A DNA stretch of 64,000 nt from Dryomyza anilis (lineage: Eukaryota > Arthropoda > Insecta > Diptera > Dryomyzidae), in assembly GCA_951804985.1 (NCBI GenBank), contig OX638130.1, positions 119,797,593-119,861,592 of the forward strand, read 5' to 3'. Shown in pieces: positions 21,842 through 33,044 of this stretch. Both the position numbers and the translations under genes were made by a program. The notes beneath the pieces were generated by a model that was given only the letters and a program-made list of their open reading frames with translations, made no database searches and was not told the origin of the DNA. Positions within the stretch are counted from its first letter, which is position 1; each line of letters starts with the position of its first letter.

Positions 21842-22560
21842 GACGCTACGATACGTAGTGCTAATGATACGTATTATTAATTTTGTGGCATAGTCGAATT
21901 ACATTTTCCTAATAATTTATTAAAACAAAAATGTATTTTAGTTAATTTATTGTATATATTATTTTATTTAAATGTCGAAATTGATATTCACTTTTACAAC
22001 ACACATAAAAAGACACTTCTTGCTGCAAAAGGTTATAACACATTTGATGTTTGCTTTGGTTTCCAATAATTGATTGTAGTACTTGAGTCTGCAGTTATTT
22101 TTGAGTCCGTTGTCATAATAGAAGTTCGATGTATTATTTATTTTCTGCAATAAATAAAAATATAAATATAAATAAATATATAAATATAATTTATGTACAT
22201 TAAATATATTGAGTCCTTACCTATGTCGCATTTAATAATGTGGATTATTAGAAAATACATGCGACCATTTTGAGTAAACACGCAGAATGACGTACAAAAC
22301 GAACATGTTTTTATTCGTTTTTATGCTTTTTTACACCACGTTTATTATTATAGGAGGAAACCATTAAAACAACAGTATTTATTCTATTTAAAATAATAAT
22401 ATTGAAATATTTAAATTTATGGTACTGAATTTTTCAAATACTATTGAATAGAAAACTTTATAGAAAACTTTTGATTTAAAAAGAAAAAACTATTAATACA
22501 TGAACCATAAGATCAATGGTCGTACCATAAAGTACTTAATGGTACATTTTCTTCTGAGTG

Positions 22561-23600
22561 TAGTGTCAAAACAAACCTCAAACAAAACATAGGTGCAGTG
22601 CATATTCTGAAATTATAATAATAATAATAATACTAGTTTGGCGCGACAGTCCTGTATTTTGAGCTGTGCGTGTTATATTTGTACTCAAAGTGGTGGGACC
22701 TACAGTTTATTGCCGAATCCGAACGGCGGGTGAGAGCTTTTTCATAGGCAATGGTTTTACTCTCGTAGGTTTGCCATTTACTGACGAGAGGTAGCGCGGT
22801 ATAGAAAATGTTTCTATGAAAAGATGTTGTTAGCCCCAGTCCAGTCTTGAACCGGGGACCTTTCGGCTCGCAGTCCAACGCACTAACCACTGAGCTACCG
22901 CGGCTAAATTGGTGCAATATTATTTGAAACACTGAAATACACTACACTTGATTCTGAATACTCAGAGTATTTTACTTTTATGTTTTTGTATTATTCTTCT
23001 CTAAGAAATGTTTATTATAAAAATATATTGAAAAAAATTAAAAATCAAAACGCGTAAGAAAATCATATATTGTTCCGGTTTTCAATCGAATTCCGATTGA
23101 ATTTTATATAAAATAAGTAAATAATTGGTTTTGAATTCGATATCACAACAGAAATAATTTGTATCCAAAAAAATAGAAATCTTTCAAAGCAAAGCAAACG
23201 GATTGAATTCATCTGAAAAATTAATTTTTTTACTCAGACATCGAATTAAATAAAAAAAAACGTTGTGCGCAGATTTCTTGTTGTTTTCAATGTTCGTCAT
23301 CGCTTTTTATTCACAGAGGAAATTAACTATAAAAATTATTTTTGTATGTTAATCGTTGCGCTCCCTCATTTTACTCACTGTACTCGTTGCATTTTCCGAT
23401 ATTGTAAGTAGTGTCATTTTGTTTTTCTAGACATTGAATGTCTGCATAAAAAAATGTCTTCACACGATGTGACACCAATGTCGCACTAATAATGAAACAA
23501 ATACTGCAGTGCACTGTAATCGCCATTGAAAAATGTACCAAAAACTGTATAATGCCAGAGTGCACATTTTGCAAAGGGAACTTCAAATAACAAAAATTTC
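22561..23600 (+). repeat. Old repeat family R, right part (interrupted by a SINE)
   Basis: tagtgtcaaaacaaacctca at 22561 continues the match to 40250-40450 broken by the 2600-bp insertion. After the SINE the match resumes (acactgaaatacactacact, attcttctctaag, aaatatattgaaa). At 23260-23560 it carries one copy of the module that is tandem at 40670-41215 (ttgttttcaatgttcgtc, gttgcgctc, gacattgaatgtct, aatgaaacaaatac). No coding function is recognised. Confidence 0.65.
22615..22906 (-). mobile_element. tRNA-derived SINE with internal deletion
   Basis: The head (gccgcggtagctcagtggtt), B box (ggttcaagactgg), body and (ATT)n tail are as in the 16913 copy. About 35 bp of the gagagctcggccgaagttc block near the 3' end are missing. 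aaatt occurs on both sides and could be a target-site duplication. It is inserted in repeat family R. Confidence 0.85.
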
Positions 23601-23990
23601 AATAATATTGTTATCTTCTTTATCTCGGTACTTTCTCGATCTTAGTTCGAAAACAAAAAATTATCCACGATTTAATTACATCTTGAAATTTCTATTGCAT
23701 TTCACTAGTCACTAATATTGGTGCAGATCCACCTGAATGTCATTGGGTTTATCTCAAATTATTATCTAAAGTAATCGCAATGGAATACAAATGAAATCCG
23801 ATCGAAAAATCAAATCTGAAAAAAGTTTTTAGGCAAAATAGTCCAATGTAATGGACCATTCATCACCGGTCTATTAAGCAGACTCCACATGCATTGCTAT
23901 GGAATGTATGGATTATACTTTTTGATTTTCTTTGTACCAGATATTGAAACCGAAACCATTTACAAAAATCAGAAATTGACTTTTAGTTTA
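23601..23990. other. Spacer without recognisable features
   Basis: AT-rich sequence between repeat family R and the next SINE. No ORF, RNA gene or repeat boundary was found. Confidence 0.4.
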
Positions 23991-24292
23991 ATAATAATAA
24001 TAGTTTGGCGCAACAGTCCTATAAGAACTTAGTCCGAGCTCTCTCAACATTTTTTGAGCTGTGCGTGTTATATTTGTACTCAAAGTGGTGGGACCTACAG
24101 TTTATTGCCGAATCCGAACGGCGAGTGAGAGCTTTTCATAGGCAATGTCTATGTTTGCCATTAACTGCCGAGAGGTAGCGCGGTATAGAAAAATGTTTTC
24201 TATGAAAAGATGTTGTTAGCCCCAGTCCAGGCTTGAACCGGGGACCTTTCGGCTCGCAGTCCAACGCACTAACCACAGAGCTACCGCGGCTA
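23991..24292 (-). mobile_element. tRNA-derived SINE, near full-length copy
   Basis: It runs from the (AAT)n tail at 23991 to the head gctaccgcggct at 24280-24291, with A box and B box both intact on the minus strand. agttta occurs just left of the tail and again about 6 bp beyond the head, a candidate target duplication. A few bases are missing in the tctcgtaggtttgcc block. Confidence 0.87.
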
Positions 24293-24724
24293 CATAAGTT
24301 TAGGTACGTATAAAATATTCCAATTTTATGTTCCAGATATTAAAATACGGAAATTATATACGGAATTCAAAAATACGGAATTTAAATCGAAGCCGAATTC
24401 GTTATTTGAAACCGGCAAACCTAAACCGGTTCATTATAAAACATATAAAACCATATAAAACCAAAATCGAAACGTGAGAGAAAACCGAAATGTACATTTA
24501 AATTTTTTATGGTGGCCATTTTTGGTTTTTTCATTGTGCCGAAGAAAAATTATATGACGTATTTATACCAATCATTCGAGTTATTTAGTTTCGATTTTTA
24601 AAGTAGATTGGTACGATTTTGCGGTCTATATCGAGAAGATTCCGAAGTAATATTCATACCGGAGAAACTCTGATAAGAAGCTGATGCTATTTATATAATA
24701 TTCATTGTATATATCGTCACTTTC

Positions 24725-25255
24725 ATGCCAAAGGGGTGAATGTGTCATTTTTGACATTTGCGTTTTTACATTTTTCCTCAAGTATACTGTGCCAAAATCG
24801 TGTGTGGTTTTGTTCTAGCCACAAAAGACAAAACCAAAAGGGCGAATTCGAAAAATTGAAAATGTTGTTATGCCAAAAGGGCGAATCTCTTAATTTCGAA
24901 TTCGAAAAATTGAAAATGTTGTCATGCCAAAAGGGCGAATCTCTTAATTTCGAATTCGAAAAATTGAAAATGTTGTCATGCCAAAAGGGCGATTCTCTTC
25001 ATTTTTTTGCCATAACATTAAATATTCAATTGATAGGTGCTTTAAAATCAAACAATTAATGCCTCTACATCACTATTTTATCTTGCACCAATAAAGAGTT
25101 ACAGCAAAAAATCCAACAGATTCGCCCTTTTGGCATGACAAGATTTTTCAATTTCTTCGTTTTTTCTGAAATAACTCTTTATTGGAACAAGATAAAATAG
25201 TGCTGTAAAGCCATTAATTGTTTTTTTAAGCACCTATCGATTGACATTGGAAAAA
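24725..25255. repeat. Large imperfect hairpin with 54-bp tandem units
   Basis: tgccaaaagggcgaatctct occurs at 24871, 24925 and 24979, a 54-bp period, preceded by shorter copies. The mirror image gattcgcccttttggcatga lies at about 25120. Outer arms also pair: gataggtgctttaaaa, caattaatg and atcactattttatcttg (25035-25085) against caagataaaatagtgctg, aattaattg-like sequence and aagcacctatc (25175-25240). Because 54 is a multiple of 3, the + frame 24736-25059 repeats an 18-residue unit (CQKGESLNFEFEKLKMLS). That is a consequence of the repeat, not evidence of a gene. Confidence 0.75.
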
Positions 25256-26860
25256 TGTCTCAAGGAAAAATTTTCTCGGGGAAGCATTGTCCTTAGAAGT
25301 ATTGTCTCTGGGTAGAATTGTTGAAAGAATTGTCCGTAACTCAAATAAAACCGCCAAAACAAACTAATTAAAAACACGAAACAAAAACCTCTTAATTAGT
25401 AATCTTTTAAAATTGATTACCAAAATTCCTTTTGGGTTCTTATCGCACAGATTCCCTCATTCATGATTTCTTCTCTCAAATAAAGAGCATTAAAACACAA
25501 TTAAATTAAAATATTTTTTGTTACACTAACACTAACCATTTTTTTTATGTGCCATGTGTGCGCCGTACTCTACCATTTCAGTCGCACTAGGGAAAATGAA
25601 TTGTTTTCTGTTTGTCAGAGGGTATTTGGCTTACTTGAGTACTTCGTTGTCGCTATAATTATGCACCACATAAAGACCAGATTAACGAGATTAAATTGTA
25701 ATTTAAATCAGTTCGTACGACGATATTTTAAATCGAGATTTTTTCAATGTTTTCTCTAGTTCGCGCACGTATTTAAGATGAAAATTGCATTTATTTAATT
25801 TAATACAAAATTTATGAGTTTTACAAAAACGTTTTATTCTGAATGCAACAATATTTTGTAACTTATCTTTGCAACAATATGAAAAACATTCATTGCTTTT
25901 GTGCCGGCCAAACTATTCGAGTAATTGTTGAAGCTTTTTGTTGCGACACGCTTTTCCTAACTTCACTCAAAACGTATGTGAGGCAAAAAATATTTATTTA
26001 TTTTATATAAATTTTTACACATGACATCATGCATGCCAAGCATATTTTTTGGTAACCCTTACCCTGTGCGCCTCGCGGCAACAATTTTTCAACATGATTT
26101 TTTCGGTTTATTGTTGTTGCAGTTTGAAACTTTTTGCAGCAACAATAACTGCAAACGAAAATAAAAAAAAAAATATGTTTGTTTTCAACAATGTACTATA
26201 TAAATGGGCGCTGAGTTTGTTTATTCGCTCAAGTGTTGGAGGGTCTTCGCATAAATGCAACGTACTACATACTACCAACCAACAGGTTCTGCGTTTTTGC
26301 GTGATTTTATTTTTAGTTTTTATTTTAGTTTCTAAAAACTGAAATTTATCGTCGAAATTTATACACAAAACGCATGTTTTTTGGCATTTGGCCATATTTA
26401 TGTGCATTTTTCATATGATTTTTTTGTGATTTTAAAAATTCCCTTTTTTCGTCTATTTCTCGAATTTTATCTGCCGTCATGAGTCTTTGTCCGGTCCATT
26501 GATTTAATTGGAAAAGTTTTTGGTCAGCGCTGTAAAATGCAACCGCGCTGCCTGTGTAGATGCTGCCACTTATTTTGTGCACAGATTCCAGGATTCGTGC
26601 GCACAGGATTTATGGCTGTGTTTGGCGAGCTTAAAAATGAGTGAGCGAATGAACGGACGGACGGACGACGGACGAACAAACGGATGCCACAGATAATGTA
26701 CGTGGTTATAAATAACGGACTTATTCTGCTGAAGCTATTTTTAAAACTGTTTTGACAGCTTAAACAATTAGCTGGGAGTTTAGATACAAAAAAATTCCAA
26801 AATTATAAGAGTTACTAATTTGATAGGTCGTGTGTTTTCTCGTTCTACTCGGGCATCAAA
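25256..26860. other. Non-repeat stretch, partly of higher complexity
   Basis: No splice-supported coding sequence. 26040-26700 is less AT-biased, with TTG/TGC motifs and a short (acgg)n run at about 26655. Several 60-100-codon frames overlap on both strands without recognisable domains. It may be unique intergenic DNA. Confidence 0.4.
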
Positions 26861-26861
26861 C

Positions 26862-27007
26862 CAAACCCACCCCCTGGTAGTCCACTCAGCTCTCAATAGA
26901 ACCACAGAGCATAATGAGAGAATTCGTTTTTCAGTCGCACGATACGTTTGTGGAACAATCTCCCTGCGTCTGTTTTTTGATATTGGCAAGTTCAAAACAA
27001 ACATCCA
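26862..27007 (+). pseudogene. Non-LTR retrotransposon ORF2 C-terminal remnant
   Basis: In the frame starting at 26918 the sequence reads ENSFFSRTIRLWNNLPASVF and then hits TGA. This resembles the tail of insect LINE reverse-transcriptase proteins (F-x-x-R-T-x-R-x-W-N-x-L-P-x-x-V-F). The following DIGKFKTNIH is in a shifted frame. The same sequence occurs at 48686-48925. It is a decayed fragment broken at 27008 by a MITE. Confidence 0.65.
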
Positions 27008-27367
27008 CCCAGTATGTCATTCGTTTCGAAATCATTACGAGATCAATGAGAGAAAAAGAAGAAATCAGACGATAGACTCTTTCTCGTACCGTTATCGAGA
27101 TTTAATTGGACCTACATGGTCGGTAGATATATGCGTTTTGTCGGAGTTTTCTCGGTACGAGATATATTTTGAAATTGACAATATCATTGAAAAAATATTA
27201 CGATATCGATGCGATAAATGTTTGCATACCGTACCTTGCCAATGAATTTAAATGTACGAGAAATTACAAAAATTAGAATTGATAAAGCAACGAGTTCGAA
27301 ATTTCTTCTTGAAGTTATTCGATAAAAATTCGGGACATCGAAGGTCTCCGAGACAAGGCAGACTGGG
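27008..27367. mobile_element. MITE family A, copy 2, inserted in the LINE remnant
   Basis: It runs from cccagtatgtcattcgtttc to ggcagactggg with the family A interior (tacgagatcaatg, ctcgtaccgttatcgag, gatatcgatgcgataaa). On its right the LINE 3' sequence resumes (acagacactactccattttt, cctccctcc), as it runs uninterrupted at 48830-48870. It is shorter than copy 1 through small deletions. Confidence 0.8.
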
Positions 27368-27560
27368 TACAGACACTACTCCATTTTTCCTCCCTCCATT
27401 TAACCTATCATCCCTTCTTACGATCAACACTGTGCATTACATGAATAGGGATTAATGGAGTAGTGTCTGCCATATCTCGGAGACCTTCGATGCCTCGTAT
27501 TTTTATCGAATAACTTCAAGAAGAAATTTCGATCTCGTTGCTTTATCGAGGGCATTCCCT
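27368..27560. repeat. LINE 3' end plus inverted partial copy of MITE A
   Basis: 27368-27455 continues the LINE 3' region (cttacgatcaacactgtgca, tgaataggg). From about 27455 the sequence ggagtagtgtctgcc, tctcggagaccttcgatgcc and cgaataacttcaagaag is the reverse complement of 27290-27390. The block can fold back on the preceding MITE end with the LINE fragment in the loop. Confidence 0.65.
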
Positions 27561-27706
27561 GAGTGTTAGTTTCTTTAAAAATAATAACTTCTTACAATCA
27601 TTTCATGGGGCAGCAATACAGAAAAAATTCAAATGGACATGAACTATGAACTCCAGAGTTAATAATTATATTCATAAAAAGTCAATAAAATTATTTTCCA
27701 AACTAA

Positions 27707-28249
27707 GGGCCAGTTTTTCAGTGATCGTTTAAACGAAGTTTAAACTCTGTTTAATTAATCTTCTCTTTAAATTAAACGACGTTTTTTTTTGTTAACAGTT
27801 TTTCAGTGATAGTTTAAAATGAACACAGACCAAGACAATACAAACAGGCAAATGACAAAATAATTCTCTCGATATTGACTTCTGATAAATGTCATTCAAA
27901 ATTAAATAAATAAAAAAATTGTTTTAGAAAAATAAAATTAATGTATTTTTAAATTTAAAGAAGAGATCGAGCAACTGAAGTGCATTGAGACTTTTTTTTA
28001 ATGCATAGTGTGCAAAAATACAAAAATTAATAATAATATGTGAAACAGCGCAGCGACAGAAAATAGTGAAAAGTGTTGTGAAAAAATTCATGTCAAAAAC
28101 TTTGAAAGTTTAAACGTAGTTTAAACCATCAGCATCGGTCGTTTAAACTAAGTTTAAACGAGGGTTGAAGTTCACTGAAAAAATCGATTTTGATTTTAAA
28201 CGAAGTTTAAACCACAAACAAAGTTCAACTAGCACTGAAAAACTGGCCC
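27707..28249. mobile_element. 543-bp PIF/Harbinger-like MITE
   Basis: Perfect 17-bp termini are gggccagtttttcagtg (27707) and cactgaaaaactggccc (ending 28249). They are flanked by taa at 27704-27706 and 28250-28252. A 3-bp TWA target duplication is the mark of PIF/Harbinger transposition. The interior is rich in gtttaaac palindromes, with subterminal repeats on both sides (cgaagtttaaac). It has no coding capacity. Confidence 0.82.
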
Positions 28250-28604
28250 TAAGTCTGCGTTTCACAAAATTTTCATTTGAAATCCAGACATTTTCATTTG
28301 ATAAAATTTTCTGAATTTCTGACAATCTAAAATTTTGAGAATTTCTAAAGAAAATTTCTGAACATCAAACGAAATTTTATAATTTTCAAATGGAAAGGTC
28401 TAAATAACAAATGAACCATTCTGAATTTTAATTGACGTCTTTTGAATACACTGTGTGGCTTAGAATGTTCCCTATGATCGCTGCTTAGACATCAGAAACG
28501 TACAATGAACCATTTCACTACAAAATGATCAACTATATTTCGGACCGCATATGGGTATTAGTATATACTACATTTTTAAAATATTAGTGCCCCACAGTGC
28601 CCAT
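28250..28604. other. AT-rich repeat-like spacer (tttcatttgaaat motifs)
   Basis: Short variants of aattttcatttgaaatcc and gaatttctgaa recur between 28260 and 28440. They resemble the longer block at 41380-41850, so this is probably a small relative of that simple repeat. No gene is seen. Confidence 0.4.
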
Positions 28605-29045
28605 TAAGCAATTTAGGAGCGCTCTGAAATTGGAGTCATAAAGTAGACCATTTTTTGAGTGTTTTATGAGCCCTCAGAAAAAATAATCATAAAAGTATCT
28701 CATTTAAGACTGTTTTCGGAGCACTTAAAAATATTACTCATAAACGATTCATACTTAATTAGGAGTTATTTAAGAACTCACATAAATTAGACTCCAAAAG
28801 TATAACATATAACATTGTTTCTGAGAGCTCAGAAAATATACTCATAAAAGTTCTATATTTTAGAATGTTTTAGGAACGCTCAAAAATTGATTCATAAAAG
28901 TAACTCATTCATGAGCGCTTTAGGAGTCCCCTCAAATGAAATTCATAAAATCATCCAATTTAAAAGTATTTTAGGAGCACTCAGAAAAGAGGCTCATAAA
29001 ATTATCTTATTTATGCTAGCTTTAGGAGCATTGTGTTTAAATAAA
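28605..29045. repeat. About 65-75-bp degenerate tandem repeat
   Basis: The module taggagc(g/a)ctcagaaa, then attcataaaagta and ctcattta, recurs at roughly 28612, 28670, 28715, 28765, 28830, 28870, 28925 and 28975, with considerable divergence. No frame is conserved across the copies. Confidence 0.7.
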
Positions 29046-29430
29046 AATGATATACTAATATTCATTTTGAAATTGAAATTAAATGAACATTCATTTTATT
29101 AGTGTAAATTCAACGGACAAACCTACATATTTCACGGATTTACTTGAAACGGTTGAATTTTATCACAGATATCTGGACTAAGATCAATATGAACATGTAC
29201 TATGTTGGATTCATTTAAGACACATTCTTTATTTCCGAAGTGGGGAAAACTCCAAAAATGAATTGTGGTGTTTAGAAATCCTCAAAAATGTAAATGTTTT
29301 AAAAATATTTAAAATGATCAAAAATATGCTTATTTTAGGGCTCTTTAAAGCGCGACCACTATCTAAGTTTCTGTAGCATTGTAAAGCTACTTAAATAAGA
29401 CTTTTTTTAGGAGTAATAAAACTCTCGTAA

Positions 29431-30298
29431 ATATGAGTATTTTTGAGCTAATAAAATTGTGCCCTTTACCCATGGGTCAGGAGTCTTTTTGCGCTCTTTT
29501 AAATGCTCATATATGAGTGTTTTAGGAGCAATAAAAGTTTCATAAATATGAGTGTTTTTGTGCTCATAATAATCTTGTAATCTACCCAGAAGTCGGGAGC
29601 CTTTTTCGGTTCTTTTTGGTGCTCAAATATGAGGTAACACTCATACATATGACACATTTAGGTGTCTTAAAAGACTTAAAATGTTTGCTGGGTGATATCA
29701 ATTGATGTCTTTTCAATTTCATTGAATTTTGAAATGGAATTTCCGAATAAATAAATGAATAAATAGGTCTCTTTTGAATTTCAAACGGAATTTCAGAATT
29801 TCAATTTATGTCCTTTGAATTTCAAACATAATATATGAATTTTACTTAATCTTTTTTTTATTCCATTTGTAAATAGTTTAGTAAAGTTCCATTCGTAATC
29901 GGATATTTTATGATTAATGGAAATGTGCATAAAATCTGATCCGTAACATGTAATCGAGCCGAAAAACGGAAATCAAAACAATTATTCGATAATATTTTAA
30001 AACTTTATCAAATAAAAAAATCGTATAAAATTGTATTTATAAGTCTATGATTCACGGGGAAAATTACAGAAATATGAGTATTTTTGAGGTAATAAAATTG
30101 TGCCCTTTACCCATGGGTGAGGATTCTTTTTGGGCTCTTTTAAATGCTCATATATGAGTGTTTTAGGAGCAATAAAAGTTTCATATATATGAGTGTTTTT
30201 GTGCTCATAAAAATCTTTTAATCCACCCAGAAGTCGTGAGCCTTTTTGGTGCTCATATATGAGGTAACACTCATACATATGACACATTTAGGAGTCTT
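29431..30298. repeat. Direct duplication of about 235 bp, copies 641 bp apart
   Basis: atatgagtatttttgag followed by ataaaattgtgccctttacc and catgggt occurs at 29431 and again at 30072. Both copies extend to actcatacatatgacacatt (about 29670 and 30285). The copies also contain shorter internal motifs related to the 28.6-kb tandem block (taggagcaataaaa, tatgagtgtttt). Between them (29680-30060) is AT-rich sequence with tttgaatttcaaa motifs. Confidence 0.78.
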
Positions 30299-31520
30299 GT
30301 GCATTAAAAATTAAAATTTGATAGTGTAGAGGTAAAATATATATTTTCAAATTTTCAATAATTGTAAATAATGCATATAATTCATTCCACGTTAAACCAG
30401 GAGCTTTTCGACAAAAAATACTTCATGAACTACTATGTTTTTGAAATTTTATAGTCATGTTCTGGACCTTTTATTAAAATAGTTTCTTTTTGCCCCATAA
30501 AAAATTAATGTTGAGTTTAAACGAAATTTGTCAATTTAATAAGGAACAGAATAAAAAAAAAATAATTATTATTCAAGAAATACGTGTAAAATATTTTTGG
30601 GCACAGAATATGAGTGCAAAGTTTCAACGAACGTGGCCGATATATGATAATGGTTCGAACATTATTTGTATTTTTGAAAATTAACGAGTTTTTTTTAATA
30701 ATATACAATACATTTCGAAAAAGTAATAAAAACAATAATTGTTTTTATTAATTTTTCGAAACAGTTATTGTTTTTATAAGAAATTTTAATAAAAAATTCA
30801 TCAAAACACAACACAAAATTAAATGAAAAAAACACCGACAAATTACTGTAATAATAAATACATTGTTGTTTTAATTTGCCTATTGTAAATATATTTGTTT
30901 TTTCCTTACCACTGTTGTTTTTTTTTTATTGTAGAAAACATTTACATAAAGTTTACAACATTTCTGTTGACAGAAACTATATTTTGATTTTTATGCGTTC
31001 GGATATATTTTTACTCATCTATTACTGATTTTTTAAATGGCATACATATTTTAGAAAAAATACTCATTTGTATTTATTTTAAGAAGATGCAAACATATTC
31101 ATACTACAGTTTCTGCAATTTGCTGAAAACAAATACAGTGTGTAGTAAAATCATATCAAATAAATACAAATGTATTTAAATATGAAGTAAATTAATTCCA
31201 AAACAAATACAAACATATAGTTAATTTTTCTTCATTCATTTACTCGGTTTAATATAGATTGCTTGTAAAATTAATTAAAATAGGTGACAGGAAAATATAT
31301 GGTATTCGAAAAACTATCTAAGACACAAATCATATATTTTACGTCTTAGAACCCATCTTCTGGCATTTACAGCAACCAAATACAGTGTGTAGTAAAATCA
31401 AGTAAAATAAATACAAATGTATTTAAAAATAAGTAACTTCTAAAACCTTTAGAACCCATTAAAATCGATAAATTTTAACTTTTTATTGACTATAGGCATC
31501 GCCGTTGGCAAATTCCAAGT
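30299..31520. other. AT-rich stretch with a 60-bp direct repeat
   Basis: caaatacagtgtgtagtaaa, then atca and aaataaatacaaatg, occurs at 31130 and 31377, a spacing of 247 bp. The remainder is AT-rich and lacks supported coding sequence. Confidence 0.5.
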
Positions 31521-33040
31521 GGTTCTGAGTTTTCTGACTGGTTAATATGTGTTTTTTTTTCTACTAAAACAGCCTGCACATCCTGTTACTCTATAAAGTG
31601 TTGTAAATCCTCTTATGTATGTCTGTCTGTCGGTGTGTGTTCTCGGGTATAATCGGCACTTAAACGAATCACGCAAACGAAGTGTTGAATTTTATAGCTT
31701 CGTAACGTCTTGATTTTGTTTAACGTCGTACGTTGTACGTCCTTGTTTGGTATCCGCAATATCAGCGACCCCAGCAGAGACCTACCAGACTTAATGCCAG
31801 CGCTCATCAACCTCCTCCTCCCCTTAGATTGCAAGGTGTACAGCGTACTTACAACCGTTGAATTTTATGCTGTGTGTATTTTGTGTAGGGTGCAGCCTTT
31901 TTGTAACATTTACTACCTTTTTTTTAAAGAAAAACCGGATGCTCGTGAAGTGTTATCCTTTATTTCTTGACGCATTTATTTTTCGTTTGTCGTTTTACGT
32001 TTCGTTGACAATGTTGTTGCTGGGTTTTTGTCGGTTGCTGCATTTGAATTGTTGCTGCTGCGGCTGCCTTCGACTTAGTTTATGTCGACAGGATATCGAA
32101 TTTGTTTTTGCATTTTGCTGCCGTTGCCATTTTGTGATTGTGTTGTGTGTTTTATATACAAATATTGATAATAAAGAAAATGTATTAAGCACCGACACAA
32201 AAGGCGAAGGATATAAATATGCAACGGTTCCTTTTTTATGGCTGCACAGTATTTTGTTTGTGGCCGGAGGCTTGGGTATTTCTTTTTTTATAACAATTTA
32301 TCACAATTGCTGTAGCAAATTTGTTGCGCACAGCGCTGATACCAATATATTTTACTGGAACTGTTGATGTTTAAAATGTATGCCAAATTTGTTGAATTTT
32401 AAACAAATAAATAAATCATCTACCTCCCAAATGTAAAACATTTTGTGCATTACATTCTAATGACATTTGCGTGTCAAACCACAAAAACATTCGTAATACC
32501 AGCAGCCGAATAATGACAGCAGCTACAACACAGTGCCATGTTTGCCAAATACATTTTGTGGTTATTACTGCTGCCTACTCTGCCCGTGCCATAAGTGGCA
32601 CAAACTGGCAACCTTAATCATTTTTACATGCAAATCCCCGTCCGCATTAGCAGCAAACACAATCACAAACACCTTTATAAACCAAATACCAAATACTCTT
32701 GAGACGAAAACACACGCAAAGCACTTCTGTGCTTTTTGTATTTTTGCAGCAATTGTATTAAATTTCAGTGAAAATTACGTGCGATTTGGTGCAAATCCAC
32801 AAAAATCGTCTCCATGGAGATTTGAATTTCTGAAATTGAAATTTTGAAAACTGAAATGTGGAAATTTTGGGTGATACTAAAAGGGCTTTTAAAAAAGGGT
32901 TAAATGGTGCAGTACAACAAATACAAAAAGCTGTAATTGTGACTTTTAAAAAATATTGAATTTTTCAAGAAAAATTTAATCCTTAGTGCAGATTTTAATA
33001 TTTTTAATGACAAAAAATATTTAATTTCGAGACAACATTT
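31521..33040. other. Non-repeat stretch of mixed composition
   Basis: 31600-32870 is visibly less repetitive, with normal-looking complexity. A short + frame near 31760-31840 (ISDPSRDLPDLMPALINLLL) reads more like protein than its surroundings, but no partner exon is clear. The frame at 31858-32367 is Cys/Phe/Leu-rich and looks like translated T-rich DNA. Treated as noncoding with low certainty. Confidence 0.35.
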
Positions 33041-33044
33041 TTTT

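Larger units (their letters stand above)
19961..22560. mobile_element. 2600-bp TIR element (family C) inserted at TA, carrying nested elements
   Basis: The left end is cacccagaaaaaaatcatgg followed by tacattgatag. The right end is accattaagtac-type sequence ending ggtacattttcttctgagtg at 22560; the reverse complement, CACTCAGAAGAAAATGTACC, pairs with the left end. TA lies on both sides (19959-19960 and 22561-22562). The flanks join into a continuous copy of repeat family R (compare 40240-40260), which supports a real insertion boundary. A TA target duplication fits Tc1/mariner-type movement. No transposase is recognisable. The interior holds a SINE (20130-20400) and another TIR element (20400-21841). 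Confidence 0.72.

Noticed and set aside
31858..32367. 169-codon + ORF rich in Cys, Phe and Leu
   Set aside because: Composition matches translated T-rich DNA, with no signal peptide-domain order, no codon-bias change and no splice sites to support it.
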